A DNA stretch of 64,000 nucleotides from Halomonas sp. SSL-5 (GTDB lineage Bacteria; Pseudomonadota; Gammaproteobacteria; Pseudomonadales; Halomonadaceae): contig NZ_JAUYWF010000013.1 of NCBI RefSeq assembly GCF_030708455.1, forward strand, positions 38,619 to 102,618. Direction: 5' to 3'. The translations under genes and the position numbers were made by a program. The notes beneath the pieces are model-generated. The model saw nothing but the letters and a program-made list of their open reading frames with translations. It was not told the origin of the DNA and did not search any database. Positions within the stretch are counted from its first letter, which is position 1. Each line of letters opens with the position of its first letter. This document shows positions 9,147 through 18,454 of this stretch, one piece after another.

Positions 9147-9278
9147 GGAGACTCCCGGAAGAATGCAGGATGACGCCGCCGGCGTGCCGGCAGCGGGAAC
9201 CCTAGGGATTTAAAGGCACTTTGCGGGGCGAATCAATGTCAGAGACTGGGCCCGCCTCGCCCGAAGGAGAGCTTGTCC

Positions 9279-10745
9279 ATGCTGTCGCGCCACCTCCCCC
9301 GCGTTATCGCCCTGCTGCTGGGCCTGTCCCTGGCCCTGCCTGCCACCGGCCAGTGGACCGAACCCGGCTGGGAGAGCGACGCCGGCCTGCCCAGCCTGTC
9401 GACCCCGGGCAGCCGGGCCGCCGATGGCGAGGAGTTCCGGCTGGGTCGCGCCTGGCTGCGTCAGTTCCGTGCCCGCGCACCGGAGTGGCAGGACCCCTTC
9501 GCCCAGGCCTATGTCGAGTCGCTGGTAGCGCGGCTGGCCCCGCACAGCGGGCTGGGCGGCAGCGAGCTGGTGGTGACCCTGGTCGACAGCCACCGCCTCA
9601 ACGCCTTCGCGGTGCCAGGCGGCGTGATCGGCGTCAACGCCGGGCTGTTCGCCTTCGCCGAAAAGGAGGCGGAGCTGGTCTCGGTGCTGGCCCACGAGCT
9701 CGGCCACCTCGCCCAGCGCCACTACACCCGCGGTCGGGCCCGCGCCGAACAGACCCAGGTTCCCGCCATGGCCGCCATGCTGGCCGGCATGCTGATCGCC
9801 GCCGCCGGCGGGGGCGATGCCGGCATCGGCGTCGCCATGGGTTCCCAGGCCGCCTTCATCCAGGACCAGCTGGCCTACTCACGGCGCTACGAGCAGGAGG
9901 CCGACCGACTGGGCCTGCAGGTCATGGCCGAGGCCGGTTACGACCCCGAGGCCATGGCCTCGATGTTCCGCGCCATGCAGCGGCTGGCCAGCCTGCAGGG
10001 TGGCACGCCACCGGAGTTCCTGCTCACCCACCCTCTCACCGAGTCGCGCATCAGCGATACCGCCTCACGCGCCGCCCAGCTCGCGGGGCAGGATAGCCGT
10101 GAGGACCTGCAGTATCATCTGGTGCGCGCCCGGGCACTGCTGGCGATCCACCTGCGCGACCCCGGCCAGGCCGCCACGCGACTGGCCCAGGAGGAAACGC
10201 CCCGGGAGGCGAGGCGCTATCTCGACGCCCTGGTCAGCGCCGAACGCGGCGATACCGAGACAGCGCTGCGCCGGCTCGATGCCCTGGCCCGGGAGCTGCC
10301 CGACCTCACCCTGATTCCGGCCTCGGCGGCCGAGGTGGCCTTCGAGGCCGGGCACACCGATGACGCCATCGAACGCAGCCGGCGCCTGTTGCGCCTGGTC
10401 CCGGGGCATGTGCCGACCACCCTCATCCTCGCCGAGGCGCTGCTCCAGCGCGACGCCGACGAGGCATGGCGACTGCTGCGCGACCTGGCCGAGCGGCGCC
10501 CCGAGGATCATCGCGTGTTTGCACTGCTCACCGAGGCCGCGGGGCGCAGCGGCCGCGAGGCCCTGGGTCACCTGGCCCGCGCCGAACACCAGCAGCTCAC
10601 CGGGCGCATCACCGATGCCATCCGCCAGCTGGGTGTGGCCCGCCGGGTGGCCGAGCGTGAAGGCGACAGCGCCACCACCGCGCGCATCGAAAAGCGCTAC
10701 GAGGCGTTTCTCGGCTACCGGGAGACGCTGGAGGAGTTTCAGTAG
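9279..10745 (+). CDS. bepA: Periplasmic M48 metalloprotease/chaperone BepA
   Basis: This 488-residue protein starts with a Sec signal peptide (IALLLGLSLALPATGQ). The M48 peptidase domain has HELGH with His139, Glu140 and His143, and a third zinc ligand in YEQEADRLGLQ near residue 210. From about residue 275 a TPR-like solenoid follows. This is the architecture of BepA (YfgC), which degrades stalled LptD and misfolded BAM substrates. AAGGAGA is eight bases upstream of the chosen ATG; the TTG at 9273 is too close to it. The stop codon abuts an 11-copy heptamer array. Confidence 0.9.
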   Translation: MLSRHLPRVIALLLGLSLALPATGQWTEPGWESDAGLPSLSTPGSRAADGEEFRLGRAWLRQFRARAPEWQDPFAQAYVESLVARLAPHSGLGGSELVVTLVDSHRLNAFAVPGGVIGVNAGLFAFAEKEAELVSVLAHELGHLAQRHYTRGRARAEQTQVPAMAAMLAGMLIAAAGGGDAGIGVAMGSQAAFIQDQLAYSRRYEQEADRLGLQVMAEAGYDPEAMASMFRAMQRLASLQGGTPPEFLLTHPLTESRISDTASRAAQLAGQDSREDLQYHLVRARALLAIHLRDPGQAATRLAQEETPREARRYLDALVSAERGDTETALRRLDALARELPDLTLIPASAAEVAFEAGHTDDAIERSRRLLRLVPGHVPTTLILAEALLQRDADEAWRLLRDLAERRPEDHRVFALLTEAAGRSGREALGHLARAEHQQLTGRITDAIRQLGVARRVAEREGDSATTARIEKRYEAFLGYRETLEEFQ

Positions 10746-10821
10746 CCGCAAGCCGCAAGCCGCAAGCCGCAAGCCGCAAGCCGCAAGCCGCAAGCCGCAA
10801 GCCGCAAGCCGCAAGCCGCAA
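10745..10821 (+). repeat. Eleven perfect tandem copies of the heptamer GCCGCAA
   Basis: Seventy-seven bases consist of eleven identical copies of GCCGCAA with no interruption. The last G of the bepA stop codon is the first base of the array. It lies between bepA and its terminator, so copy-number changes would not alter a protein. It is not a CRISPR array: there are no spacers. Confidence 0.97.
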
Positions 10822-10852
10822 GTGAGCATTCTGATTGTGGCCCACAGCAAAC

Positions 10853-10884
10853 GAAACCCCGGAGGCCTCAGCCTTCGGGGTTTC
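10853..10884. terminator. Bidirectional terminator between bepA and nadA
   Basis: Arms GAAACCCCGGAGG and CCTTCGGGGTTTC pair over 13 positions with one G-U wobble and a six-base loop. A short T-rich tail follows on both strands. Confidence 0.8.
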
Positions 10885-10912
10885 TTGTCACTCGGCGCTT
10901 GGAGCTCGGCGC

Positions 10913-11941
10913 TTACTTCTTGAAATTCAGCATCCGCTCCAGGGGCTTGAGCGCCGCCTGGCGTAACTCGGCGTCGACATGGATCTCGCCGCGGCCGTGG
11001 CGCAGGGCATCGGCCAGGTTGTCCAGGCCATTCATCGCCATCCAGGGACAGTGGGCGCAGCTCTTGCAGGTGGCGCCATTGCCGGCGGTGGGGGCCTCGA
11101 ACAGCGTCTTCTCCGGGACCGCCTGCTGCATCTTGAAGAAGATGCCACGGTCGGTGGCCACGATCAGCTTGTCGTTGGGCAGCTCCTTGGCCGCCTGAAT
11201 CAGCTGGGAGGTGGAGCCCGCCACGTCGGCCAGCCCCACCACCGCGGCCGGCGACTCCGGATGCACCAGCACCGCGGCCTCGGGATAGAGCGCCTTGAGG
11301 TCCTCGACCCCCTGGGCCTTGAACTCCTCGTGAACGATGCAGGCACCGTCCCAGAGCAGCATGTCGGCGCCGGTCTGCTTCTGGATATAGCCACCCAGGT
11401 GCTTGTCCGGGGCCCACAGGATCTTCTCGCCGCGGGCCTGGAGATGCTCGATCACGTCCACGGCGATCGAGGAGGTCACCACCCAGTCGGCGCGCGCCTT
11501 CACCGCCGCCGAGGTGTTGGCGTAGACCACCACGGTGCGCTCGGGGTGCTGGTCGCAGAAGGCGGCGAACTCGTCCGCCGGGCAGCCCAGGTCCAGCGAG
11601 CAGGTCGCCTCCAGGGTCGGCATCAGCACGCGCTTCTCCGGCGAGAGGATCTTGGCGGTCTCGCCCATGAAGCGCACCCCGGCCACCACCAGGGTCTCGG
11701 CCGGATGGCGAGCGCCGAAGCGGGCCATCTCCAGGGAGTCGGCCACGCAGCCGCCGGTCTCCTCGGCGAGCTGCTGGATGGCATCGTCGGTGTAGTAGTG
11801 GGCCACCAGGACGGCATTGTGGACCTCGAGGAGCCGCTTGATCTCCTCGACGCGCGCCTCGTCCTCGGCGGGAATACGGGTGGGGCAGTAAGTGCGGGTC
11901 AGGTGCTCGCGCACCTGGGCACGGGAAGTCATGATCGTCAT
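10913..11941 (-). CDS. nadA: Quinolinate synthase A
   Basis: NadA condenses iminoaspartate with dihydroxyacetone phosphate to quinolinate with a [4Fe-4S] cluster. The protein of about 342 residues carries [47 protein letters not shown], the [13 protein letters not shown] region and [15 protein letters not shown], which contain the cluster cysteines and substrate ligands. The start is uncertain between two ATGs nine bases apart; neither has a strong ribosome site. Its 3' end meets the bepA terminator. nadB is not in the window. Confidence 0.94.
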   Translation of the reverse strand: MTIMTSRAQVREHLTRTYCPTRIPAEDEARVEEIKRLLEVHNAVLVAHYYTDDAIQQLAEETGGCVADSLEMARFGARHPAETLVVAGVRFMGETAKILSPEKRVLMPTLEATCSLDLGCPADEFAAFCDQHPERTVVVYANTSAAVKARADWVVTSSIAVDVIEHLQARGEKILWAPDKHLGGYIQKQTGADMLLWDGACIVHEEFKAQGVEDLKALYPEAAVLVHPESPAAVVGLADVAGSTSQLIQAAKELPNDKLIVATDRGIFFKMQQAVPEKTLFEAPTAGNGATCKSCAHCPWMAMNGLDNLADALRHGRGEIHVDAELRQAALKPLERMLNFKK

Positions 11942-12159
11942 CGTGTCTACCACTGTGACAGGCAGGGGCTCCCCCTGCGTATTACGGGAGCACCACCCCC
12001 ACGCACTCCGCGTGGTGTGATGCGCCAGCGAGCCTGGCCGCGTCTCTCGCCTGCCGGCTCTTGCTACCATTCTAGCCCACAACGCCCGGCAATTGGCCAC
12101 TACCGGTCAAGAAATCACCACCCAGGCGCAACGGGCCGGCCCGCAACAGGCCCACAGCA

Positions 12160-12192
12160 AGACGCCCCGACCTCAAGGAGGCCGGGGCGTCT
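12160..12192 (-). terminator. Terminator of the tRNA-Lys transcript
   Basis: Arms of 15 bases (AGACGCCCCGACCTC / GAGGCCGGGGCGTCT) pair with one wobble around a three-base loop, directly after the second tRNA in the direction of transcription. Confidence 0.75.
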
Positions 12193-12196
12193 GAAT

Positions 12197-12272
12197 TGGT
12201 GGGTCGTGTAGGATTCGAACCTACGACCAATTGGTTAAAAGCCAACTGCTCTACCAACTGAGCTAACGACCC
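12197..12272 (-). tRNA. tRNA-Lys (anticodon TTT), second copy
   Basis: The minus strand reads as a complete 76-base tRNA with CCA encoded. The acceptor stem GGGTCGT pairs with ACGACCC, the D-loop TTAGCTCAGTTGGTAGAGCA and T-arm GGTTCGAATCC are canonical, and the anticodon loop is CTTTTAA. It is identical to the other copy 28 bases away. Confidence 0.97.
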
Positions 12273-12300
12273 GAGCTTGCGAGCAAGCCAGAGTCCGGAG

Positions 12301-12376
12301 TGGTGGGTCGTGTAGGATTCGAACCTACGACCAATTGGTTAAAAGCCAACTGCTCTACCAACTGAGCTAACGACCC
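12301..12376 (-). tRNA. tRNA-Lys (anticodon TTT), first copy
   Basis: It is identical in sequence to the neighbouring tRNA-Lys and also encodes CCA. It is promoter-proximal in a two-tRNA transcript. The anticodon loop reads CTTTTAA. Confidence 0.97.
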
Positions 12377-12392
12377 TTCCGAACGGGGGCAG

Positions 12393-12421
12393 ATATTACT
12401 GATTCACCCCCTGGCTGGCAA
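12393..12421 (-). promoter_or_regulatory. Promoter of the tandem tRNA-Lys genes
   Basis: On the minus strand TTGCCA is followed after 17 bases by TAATAT. The discriminator that follows (CTGCCCCC) is GC-rich, as in stringently controlled stable RNA promoters. The first tRNA starts about 17 bases after the -10. Confidence 0.7.
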
Positions 12422-12452
12422 GGATTTTTTTGCCTTCTAACGCCTCGGGTGA

Positions 12453-13304
12453 TCAGCGCCTCGCCTTGGGCTTGCGCATCGCCTGCACCGGCTTGCGCTT
12501 GTGCTTGTCGCGGCTCCAGCGATTCTTCTCGTCCGGCGTCAGCTCGGGCACCTTGCGCGTCGGTAGTTCCGCCAGCTCGGCCAGGTCGTCGACCTCCTCC
12601 TGGGAAAGCTCCACCCACTCGCCGGCCTTGGCCCGCTTGTCGAGGAAGATGTTGCCGTAGCGTACCCGCTTGAGGCGACTGACGGTGAGCCCCTGGGACT
12701 CCCAGAGCCTTCTCACCTCACGATTGCGTCCCTCCATGATCACCACGTGGAACCAGGTGTTGATGCCCTCGCCGCCGAACTCCTGGACGTCAGTGAAGCG
12801 CGCCGGTCCGTCGTCGAGCATCACGCCCTCGACCATGGCCACCACCTGCTCCTTGGCTACCTCACCCATCACCCGCACCGCGTATTCCCGCTCCACCTGG
12901 GTGGAGGGATGCATCAGGCGATTGGCCAGTTCCCCGTCGGTGGTGAACAGCAGCAGGCCGCTGGTATTGATGTCGAGGCGCCCGATGGCGATCCAACGCT
13001 CGCCTTTGAGGCGCGGCAGGCGGTCGAATACGGTGCGACGCCCCTCGGGGTCCTTGCGGGTGCACAGCTCGCCCTCGGGCTTGTTGTACATGATCACCCG
13101 CCGCGGCACCTCCTCGGCGGCGCGCAGGGTCACCGGACGGTTATCGAGGAGCACCCTGTCGCGGGTCTCGATCCGGTCGCCCAGGGTCGCCACCTGGCCA
13201 TTGACCTGGACCCGGCCGGCGGCGATGGCGGTCTCCATCTCGCGGCGCGAACCGAGCCCGGCGCGGGCCAGGACCTTCTGCAGTTTTTCGCTGGTATTGC
13301 TCAT
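12453..13304 (-). CDS. rluB: 23S rRNA pseudouridine(2605) synthase RluB
   Basis: This 283-residue protein has an N-terminal S4 RNA-binding domain ([20 protein letters not shown]) and an RsuA-type catalytic core with [14 protein letters not shown], in which Asp111 is the nucleophile. [12 protein letters not shown] and a basic C-terminal tail rich in Lys/Arg follow. RluB isomerises U2605 of 23S rRNA. Its ATG overlaps the scpB stop as ATGA, and scpA-scpB-rluB form a coupled operon. RluE/RluF are alternatives, but the length and the scpB linkage favour RluB. Confidence 0.92.
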   Translation of the reverse strand: MSNTSEKLQKVLARAGLGSRREMETAIAAGRVQVNGQVATLGDRIETRDRVLLDNRPVTLRAAEEVPRRVIMYNKPEGELCTRKDPEGRRTVFDRLPRLKGERWIAIGRLDINTSGLLLFTTDGELANRLMHPSTQVEREYAVRVMGEVAKEQVVAMVEGVMLDDGPARFTDVQEFGGEGINTWFHVVIMEGRNREVRRLWESQGLTVSRLKRVRYGNIFLDKRAKAGEWVELSQEEVDDLAELAELPTRKVPELTPDEKNRWSRDKHKRKPVQAMRKPKARR

Positions 13305-14179
13305 GAATCGTCGTTCTCACTGGGTGTGGATTCCGTCCCCGGGGCAGCGTCATCGTCGACGCGGCCCCGGGCACGTTCGGACAGGCGAGCCTCGAGATCG
13401 GCGAAGCTCAGCCCTGTCCGCTCGGACGCCGTCCCGGCGTGGTCTGTGTCGGCCTTCCCGGCCATCGTAGCAGGCGCACCGGCCTCGGCCGGCGCCTCCG
13501 TTAGTGTAGCCGCCCCGGACGCCTCGTCGGCACCCGCCTTCTCGTCACCCTCCTCCGGGGCCGCATCCGCCTGGGCGAGAATCTCGGCCTGACCCGGGGG
13601 TGGCCCCTCCTCCTCGAGCGCCTTCATCGCCTCCGGCTCCTCGAACTCCTTCAGCTCATGCATGGGCGGCAGCTCGTCGAGAGTCTTGAGGCCGAAGTCA
13701 TCGAGGAAGCTCCTGGTGGTGGCATAGACCGCCGGTCGTCCCGGCACGTCGCGATGGCCCACCACGCGGACCCAGCCGCGCTCGAGCAGGGTGCGCATGA
13801 TCGAGCCGCTCACCGTGACCCCGCGCACCTCCTCGATATCCCCGCGGGTGACCGGCTGGCGATAGGCGATCAGCGCCAGGGTCTCCAGCAGCGCCCGGGA
13901 GTAGCGCTGGGGGCGCTCGTCCCACAGCCGCGACACCCAGGGCGACAGCCGCGGGCGGATGCGCAGCTGATAGCCCGAGGCGGTCTCGATCAGTTCCATG
14001 GCCCCCCGCTCATGGCGGCTCCCCAGGCGTTCCAGTGCCTCGCGCAGGGCCCGCCGGGGCGGCCGCTCGTGGTCGTCGAACAGCGCCGCGAGGCGCTCCA
14101 GGTCCAGCGGCTCGCCGGCGGCCAGCAGCGCCGCCTCGAGGATCTCGTCCAGGGCATCGGGGAACTCCATGGCGGTCAT
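13301..14179 (-). CDS. scpB: Segregation and condensation protein ScpB
   Basis: ScpB is the winged-helix kleisin-associated subunit of the Smc-ScpAB complex. The conserved core ([59 protein letters not shown]) covers about residues 8-180. A C-terminal acidic, Ala/Glu-rich extension of roughly 110 residues is low-complexity and probably disordered; the protein of 292 residues is longer than typical 180-200-residue ScpB. It overlaps scpA and rluB by four bases each. Smc is encoded in the same window at about 47-50 kb. Confidence 0.92.
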   Translation of the reverse strand: MTAMEFPDALDEILEAALLAAGEPLDLERLAALFDDHERPPRRALREALERLGSRHERGAMELIETASGYQLRIRPRLSPWVSRLWDERPQRYSRALLETLALIAYRQPVTRGDIEEVRGVTVSGSIMRTLLERGWVRVVGHRDVPGRPAVYATTRSFLDDFGLKTLDELPPMHELKEFEEPEAMKALEEEGPPPGQAEILAQADAAPEEGDEKAGADEASGAATLTEAPAEAGAPATMAGKADTDHAGTASERTGLSFADLEARLSERARGRVDDDAAPGTESTPSENDDS

Positions 14180-15093
14180 GACGCCCCCTCTCCCTCGTCG
14201 TCCTCGAAGGCGCCCTCCCCTTCGCCCTCCAGGTCATCCAGCTCAGCGCCCTCGGCCGTGGCAGCCCGGGCACGCACATGGAGTGGCGACAGGGGCGCGT
14301 TCTGCACGATCTCGATCATCGCCTCCTTGGCCAGCTCGAGGATCGCCATGAAGGTGACCACCACCCCGGCGCGCCCCTCCTCCAGGGAGAACAGGGCCTC
14401 GAAGGGCGTGAAGCGCCCACCCTCGAGCCGCTCCATGATCGCCAGCATGCGCTCGCGGGTCGAGAGCACCTCGCGACTGATCTGATGGGTCTGATTGAGC
14501 TCGGCGCGGCGCAGGATACCGGCCAGCGCCCCCAGCAGCTGATCCAGGCCCACATCGGGGTGGATCACCCGGCTCTCCAGCGGCGGCAGCGCCGCCCGGG
14601 CCGGGAACCAGTCGCGCCCCAGGCGCGGCAGCTCGGCCAGCGACTCGGCGGCACTCTTGAGCCGCTCATACTCCTGCAGCCGGCGGATCAGCTCGGCCCG
14701 CGGGTCCTCCTCCTCATCATCGCCCCCCTCCTTCGGCGGGCGCGGCAGCAGGGTGCGCGACTTGATCTCGGCCAGCATCGCCGCCATCAGCAGGTACTCC
14801 CCGGCCAGCTCGATCTCCATGGCCTTCATCAGCTCCACATACTCGATGTACTGGCGGGTGATGGCGGCCACGTCGATGGCCAGGATATCCAGGTTCTGGC
14901 GACGGATCAGGTAGAGCAGCAGGTCGAGCGGCCCCTCGAAGGCCTCGAGGAACACACGCAGCGCTTCCGGCGGGATATACAGATCCTCGGGAAGCTCGGT
15001 GATCGGCTCATCGAACAGCCTGCCGAGCACCCCGGCATGACCGGCGTCGGCGGCAGTCTGTTCGAGGCTGGCGGTATCGGGGGTAGCGCTCAC
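14176..15093 (-). CDS. scpA: Segregation and condensation protein ScpA (kleisin)
   Basis: ScpA bridges the two heads of the Smc dimer. The 305-residue protein contains the kleisin N-terminal block FLEAFEGPLDLLLYLIRRQN, DVAAITRQYIEYVELMKAME and EYLLMAAMLAEIKSRTLLP. The C-terminal winged helix is seen as FTPFEALFSLEEGRAGVVVTFMAILELAKEAMIE. The start is GTG. It ends in an acidic tail and is coupled to scpB by an ATGA overlap. The region upstream is gene-free up to the divergent cold-shock gene. Confidence 0.92.
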   Translation of the reverse strand: MSATPDTASLEQTAADAGHAGVLGRLFDEPITELPEDLYIPPEALRVFLEAFEGPLDLLLYLIRRQNLDILAIDVAAITRQYIEYVELMKAMEIELAGEYLLMAAMLAEIKSRTLLPRPPKEGGDDEEEDPRAELIRRLQEYERLKSAAESLAELPRLGRDWFPARAALPPLESRVIHPDVGLDQLLGALAGILRRAELNQTHQISREVLSTRERMLAIMERLEGGRFTPFEALFSLEEGRAGVVVTFMAILELAKEAMIEIVQNAPLSPLHVRARAATAEGAELDDLEGEGEGAFEDDEGEGAS

Positions 15094-15404
15094 GCGGCGT
15101 GCCTCTCCGGGGACGCAGGATCAACGGCGCAGTCTAGCAAGAGCGTGCCAATGGAGACAGCGTGATCGAGCCACCGGGACCGCCCGCAGCGCTCCCGTCG
15201 CCGGCCGCCCTGAAAAATAAATCACGAAAGCGTTTGACTCGAGCCGCCAGGAATGAGACCTTAGCGCCAGTTGGTTGGCAAGCAGCATGGTTTCAGCAGC
15301 ATTCGAATTCTTTCGACCGCCTGTATGATCATTCTTGTTTTACCCGCTATACATCTGGGTGACACCAGGAACTTTGCAAGGCGCTAAGCGCGAAAGGATT
15401 TAAC
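15094..15404. other. Gene-free region between scpA and the cold-shock gene
   Basis: No coding sequence is seen. The right half probably holds the cold-shock promoter and leader. TATGAT at 15322-15327 and TATACA near 15347 are -10-like, but neither has a good -35. A short GCGCTAAGCGC hairpin lies just before the cold-shock ribosome site. Confidence 0.5.
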
Positions 15405-15608
15405 ATGACGACTGGTACCGTGAAGTGGTTCAACGATTCTAAAGGCTTCGGCTTCATTTCTCCGTCCGACGGCGGTGATGACGTCTTCGCCCATTTCTCC
15501 GAAATTCAGGCTGACGGCTTCAAGTCCCTGCAAGAAGGTCAAAGCGTCTCCTTCGACGTGACCCAGGGCAAGAAGGGCCTTCAGGCCTCGAACATCAAGC
15601 CGCTCTGA
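15405..15608 (+). CDS. Cold-shock domain protein (CspA family)
   Basis: This 67-residue single cold-shock domain binds single-stranded nucleic acid as an RNA chaperone. RNP1 is KGFGFISP and RNP2 is DVFAHF. AAAGGAT precedes the ATG. The long AT-rich leader is typical of csp genes. Several paralogs normally exist, so I give no letter. A strong terminator follows 39 bases after the stop. Confidence 0.95.
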   Translation: MTTGTVKWFNDSKGFGFISPSDGGDDVFAHFSEIQADGFKSLQEGQSVSFDVTQGKKGLQASNIKPL

Positions 15609-15647
15609 TCCTCGATCAGAAACGCTGACGAACCCAAGGGTTCGTGC

Positions 15648-15675
15648 AACAGGGCCCGCTTCGGCGGGCCCTGTT
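15648..15675 (+). terminator. Intrinsic terminator of the cold-shock gene
   Basis: Perfect 12-bp arms AACAGGGCCCGC / GCGGGCCCTGTT enclose a TTCG tetraloop, followed by TCGTTGT. The region to 15809 beyond it shows no gene. Confidence 0.9.
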
Positions 15676-15809
15676 TCGTTGTGCGCCTGCTGCATGGCCA
15701 CCCGCGCGACTGAAGTGGTCCCTCAACGAACTCAAGAGGCATGCCGGGCGCAATGACAACGCATCGCCTTCGCTGTCCATGTAGGGCACACCGGTAGGCC
15801 AGTCGCCGC

Positions 15810-17087
15810 TCATGACGCGTCACCCTGACTGGCGGCCTGTGGCTCGGCGTCGGAGTCGATGCGCTCGCCCTCGCTGCGGCCGATGACGGCGGTGCCGACG
15901 AGATCGCCGGTGACGTTGAGCGCCGTGCAGCCCATGCCGACCAGGGCGTCGATAGCGGTGAGCAGCGCCACGGCCTCGATCGGCAGGCCCACCTGGGCGA
16001 ACACCGTGGCGATCATCACGATGCCGGCACCCGGCACCCCGGCGGTCCCCACCGAGATCAGCGTGCCCACTACCACGATCTGCAGCATGCTCACCAAGTC
16101 CAGCGGCGCACCCATCACATTGGCGGCGAACACCGCCGAGATGGCGATGCGGATCGCCGCCCCGTCCATGTTCAGCGTCGCGCCCAGCGGCAGGCTGAAA
16201 CCGTAGAGGCTGCGCGGCAGGCCCAGGCGACTGGCGGCGTCCAGCGTCAGCGGCAGCGTGCCGGAGCTGCTCTGGGTGGCGAAGGCGGTGGCCATGGGCG
16301 TGCGCGCCTCGCGGAAGAAGGCCCGTGCCGGTACGCCGAAGCCCTTGAGCAGGCCGAGGTAGATCAGCAGTTGCGCGCCCAGCGCCACGTATAGCACCAC
16401 GACCATGTCGCCGAGCGACAGCAGGGTCTGGATACCCTGCTGGGCAACGGTGCCGGCGACGATGGCGAAGACCCCGACAGGCACATAGTGCAGGATGCCG
16501 CCCATCACTTTGAGCGTTACGGCATTGAGCGCCTCGATCAAGCCGTACAGGCGCTCGCCCAGCTCGCCGTGGCTCTCGGATTGGCGCAGCCGGGCCACGC
16601 CCAGGCCGAACACCAGCGCGGTGAAGATGATGCCGAGCAGGTCCTGGTCGGCGAAGGCGCCCACGATGTTGTCGGGCACGATGCCGAGCACCACCGAGAG
16701 GATGCCGGGATTGTCGGGCACCGAGACAGAGCCGGCACCATCGAGCGTCATGCCCTCCCCCGGCGACAGCAGGGAGGCGACGCCGAGACCCACGACGATC
16801 GCCAGCGCCGAGGTCACCAGGTAGTAGAGAAACACCTTGCGACCGATCCGCCCGAGGCTACCGGCACGGCTCTGGTTGACTCCCGACATGAGGGTGAACA
16901 GCACGATGGGCAGGATGATGAACTTCAGCAACCGCATGAGCAGCTCGCCCAGCGGGGCCAGCACCTCGGCGACGGTCGGCCCGCCGGCCAGGCCGACCAC
17001 CACGCCCAGCACCAGGGCGAGGGTCACCCGCAGGATCAGCGTGGCATCGCGATAACCGCGCCACAGGGATATCAAGGGTGTTGGCAT
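15810..17087 (-). CDS. Dicarboxylate/amino acid:cation symporter (DAACS family)
   Basis: This 425-residue membrane protein belongs to the glutamate/aspartate/C4-dicarboxylate symporters (GltP/DctA fold). It has eight transmembrane helices and two re-entrant hairpins. The HP1 serine-rich motif is seen as TQSSSGTLPLT, the helix-7 cation motif as NMDGAA, and HP2 as the GVPGAGIVMI region. The helix-8 area contains NVTGDLVGTAVIG. Substrate preference (glutamate, aspartate or C4 acid) is not decidable here. GAGGAG precedes the chosen ATG at the MPTPLISLWR start. Confidence 0.88.
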   Translation of the reverse strand: MPTPLISLWRGYRDATLILRVTLALVLGVVVGLAGGPTVAEVLAPLGELLMRLLKFIILPIVLFTLMSGVNQSRAGSLGRIGRKVFLYYLVTSALAIVVGLGVASLLSPGEGMTLDGAGSVSVPDNPGILSVVLGIVPDNIVGAFADQDLLGIIFTALVFGLGVARLRQSESHGELGERLYGLIEALNAVTLKVMGGILHYVPVGVFAIVAGTVAQQGIQTLLSLGDMVVVLYVALGAQLLIYLGLLKGFGVPARAFFREARTPMATAFATQSSSGTLPLTLDAASRLGLPRSLYGFSLPLGATLNMDGAAIRIAISAVFAANVMGAPLDLVSMLQIVVVGTLISVGTAGVPGAGIVMIATVFAQVGLPIEAVALLTAIDALVGMGCTALNVTGDLVGTAVIGRSEGERIDSDAEPQAASQGDAS

Positions 17088-17342
17088 TCCGCTCTCCTCA
17101 CAAAACAACGAACGCCGCGGACCATAGGCCCGCGGCGCCCATTGTGCAACGACCAGGTTCAGGGCGAGAGCACATCCATGCAGGCCTCGTCGTGTCACCA
17201 TGCCACGGGCCGGCCACTTCCCGGCCCCTTCCAGACCGTCACCACCGAACCAATCAGACAGTTTCTGGGCACCGTGAGCGACCAGGATCAGCCCGGCAGG
17301 AACCCTTAGAATCCATGCGGCATAGCGCCGCCTACCGCGGGG

Positions 17343-17789
17343 CTAGATCACGCCTTCCGCCCAGCCGAAGACGGCCCCGATCACCGCGCCGAATATGAGA
17401 TGGGCAACCAACATGGACAGCGGAGCCACCAGCCCGAAGCCCAGGCCGAACAGGCCGGAACCCGCCAGGGGAAAGACCGTGACCATCACCACCAACCAGC
17501 TGGCCACGCCAAACTCCAGGCCCCGCCGTGTGGGGGTGCGGCCCGGAAGATAAGGGACCAGCAGCGCGAACAGCAGCCCCCAGATCAGCGTGCCCACAGC
17601 GAAGTGAATGCCCCAGGCAAGCAGATGGCTGTCCGGCGCACCGAGCAGGTCCTGAGCGGCCAGGTTCATGACCTCGATGGGGTCGTACCAGGGGATGATT
17701 CCCGCCGCCAGGCGCAGAACCAGAATCAACGAGATGACCAAGGTGGCCGTGAACCCAGCCATCAACCCTCGTAACAGGCGAGCATTCAT
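17343..17789 (-). CDS. Small integral membrane protein, DUF6789-like
   Basis: The 148-residue protein has four predicted transmembrane helices: GLMAGFTATLVISLILVLRL, LLAWGIHFAVGTLIWGLLFALL, GVASWLVVMVTVFPLAGSGLFG and APLSMLVAHLIFGAVIGAVFGW. This looks like the DUF6789 group, whose function is unknown. The start MNARLLRG has GGGAGGA upstream. It lies 113 bases downstream of a cytochrome P460 gene on the same strand, so co-expression is possible. The family assignment is from pattern memory only. Confidence 0.6.
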   Translation of the reverse strand: MNARLLRGLMAGFTATLVISLILVLRLAAGIIPWYDPIEVMNLAAQDLLGAPDSHLLAWGIHFAVGTLIWGLLFALLVPYLPGRTPTRRGLEFGVASWLVVMVTVFPLAGSGLFGLGFGLVAPLSMLVAHLIFGAVIGAVFGWAEGVI

Positions 17790-17902
17790 GGCGTCCTCCC
17801 GGCTTATCACTGTGACTCTCAGTGTAGGCGCTCAACCACGGACCAACCCGCGGGCGGGCACATCAACCAGGCAAACAGGCGCTATCGCGTCGGAGGTGGC
17901 AA

Positions 17903-18454
17903 TCATTCCAGCGTCGGATAGCCCTCGACGAACACCCAGTCGGTCTGCTGCGCCGGTGTATGGCAGCCCTTGCAGGTGCCTTCAAAGCTCTCGGACGCAT
18001 TCACGTCCGGCTCGTCGGCCGTGAAGAGCGCCCAGCCCCAGCCCTCTCCCCAGTGGGGGCCGTCGAAGCGCTCTTGTCCGTCCTTGACCATCACGAACCA
18101 GAGCTTCGGCTCACCGGCCCACAGCGCCGGCCCGGTGGTCTTCTCGCCGGCCTCGATGCCGCGGATCTCCTTGACGAGAACGGTGCCATCGGCGAACTCG
18201 CCGCTGTCCCGGTAAGCCTGGGCGGCCTCGGGCTGGGTGTAGACATCGTGAAAACCGGCCCCCGGGGCGTCGGCGTCATTGACCGCCCAGCTCCCCAGGT
18301 GTACCCAGCTGCGCCGGACATCCGCCGGTCGCGAGATGTTGCCCTCGCTATCCACATGGTCCTGGAAGGTCGTCGTCGCCAGGTCGGCGGCGAACACCGG
18401 GGCCATGGTCAATGTCAGCAGTGCCGCCAGGCCGACTGCGTTGGTCGTCGTCAT
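17903..18454 (-). CDS. Cytochrome P460 family protein
   Basis: This 183-residue protein has a Sec signal peptide (AALLTLTMAPVFA) and a single C-terminal haem c motif CKGCH (Cys161, Cys164, His165). The body resembles the P460/DUF1 haem fold: RPADVRRSWVHLGSWAVND, VYTQPEAAQAYRDSGEFADGT and VLVKEIRG. Cytochromes P460 oxidise hydroxylamine or bind NO in the periplasm; in heterotrophs the role is mostly unknown. The Lys-haem crosslink residue cannot be assigned by eye. Maturation would need the Ccm system encoded at 50-58 kb. Confidence 0.82.
   Translation of the reverse strand: MTTTNAVGLAALLTLTMAPVFAADLATTTFQDHVDSEGNISRPADVRRSWVHLGSWAVNDADAPGAGFHDVYTQPEAAQAYRDSGEFADGTVLVKEIRGIEAGEKTTGPALWAGEPKLWFVMVKDGQERFDGPHWGEGWGWALFTADEPDVNASESFEGTCKGCHTPAQQTDWVFVEGYPTLE

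Noticed and set aside
10745..10821. CRISPR array
   Set aside because: The units are contiguous heptamers without spacers.
10609..10845. Minus-strand open frame with repeated LRLAACG units
   Set aside because: It is only the translation of the GCCGCAA heptamer array and the antisense of bepA; there is no ribosome site or homology.
12197..12376. Two identical tRNA-Lys copies as att sites of an island
   Set aside because: They are whole tRNAs in one transcript, 28 bases apart, with a shared promoter and terminator; nothing is inserted between them.
15581..15823. Open frames between the cold-shock terminator and the symporter gene
   Set aside because: They run through the terminator hairpin and the cold-shock gene antisense; no recognisable domain.
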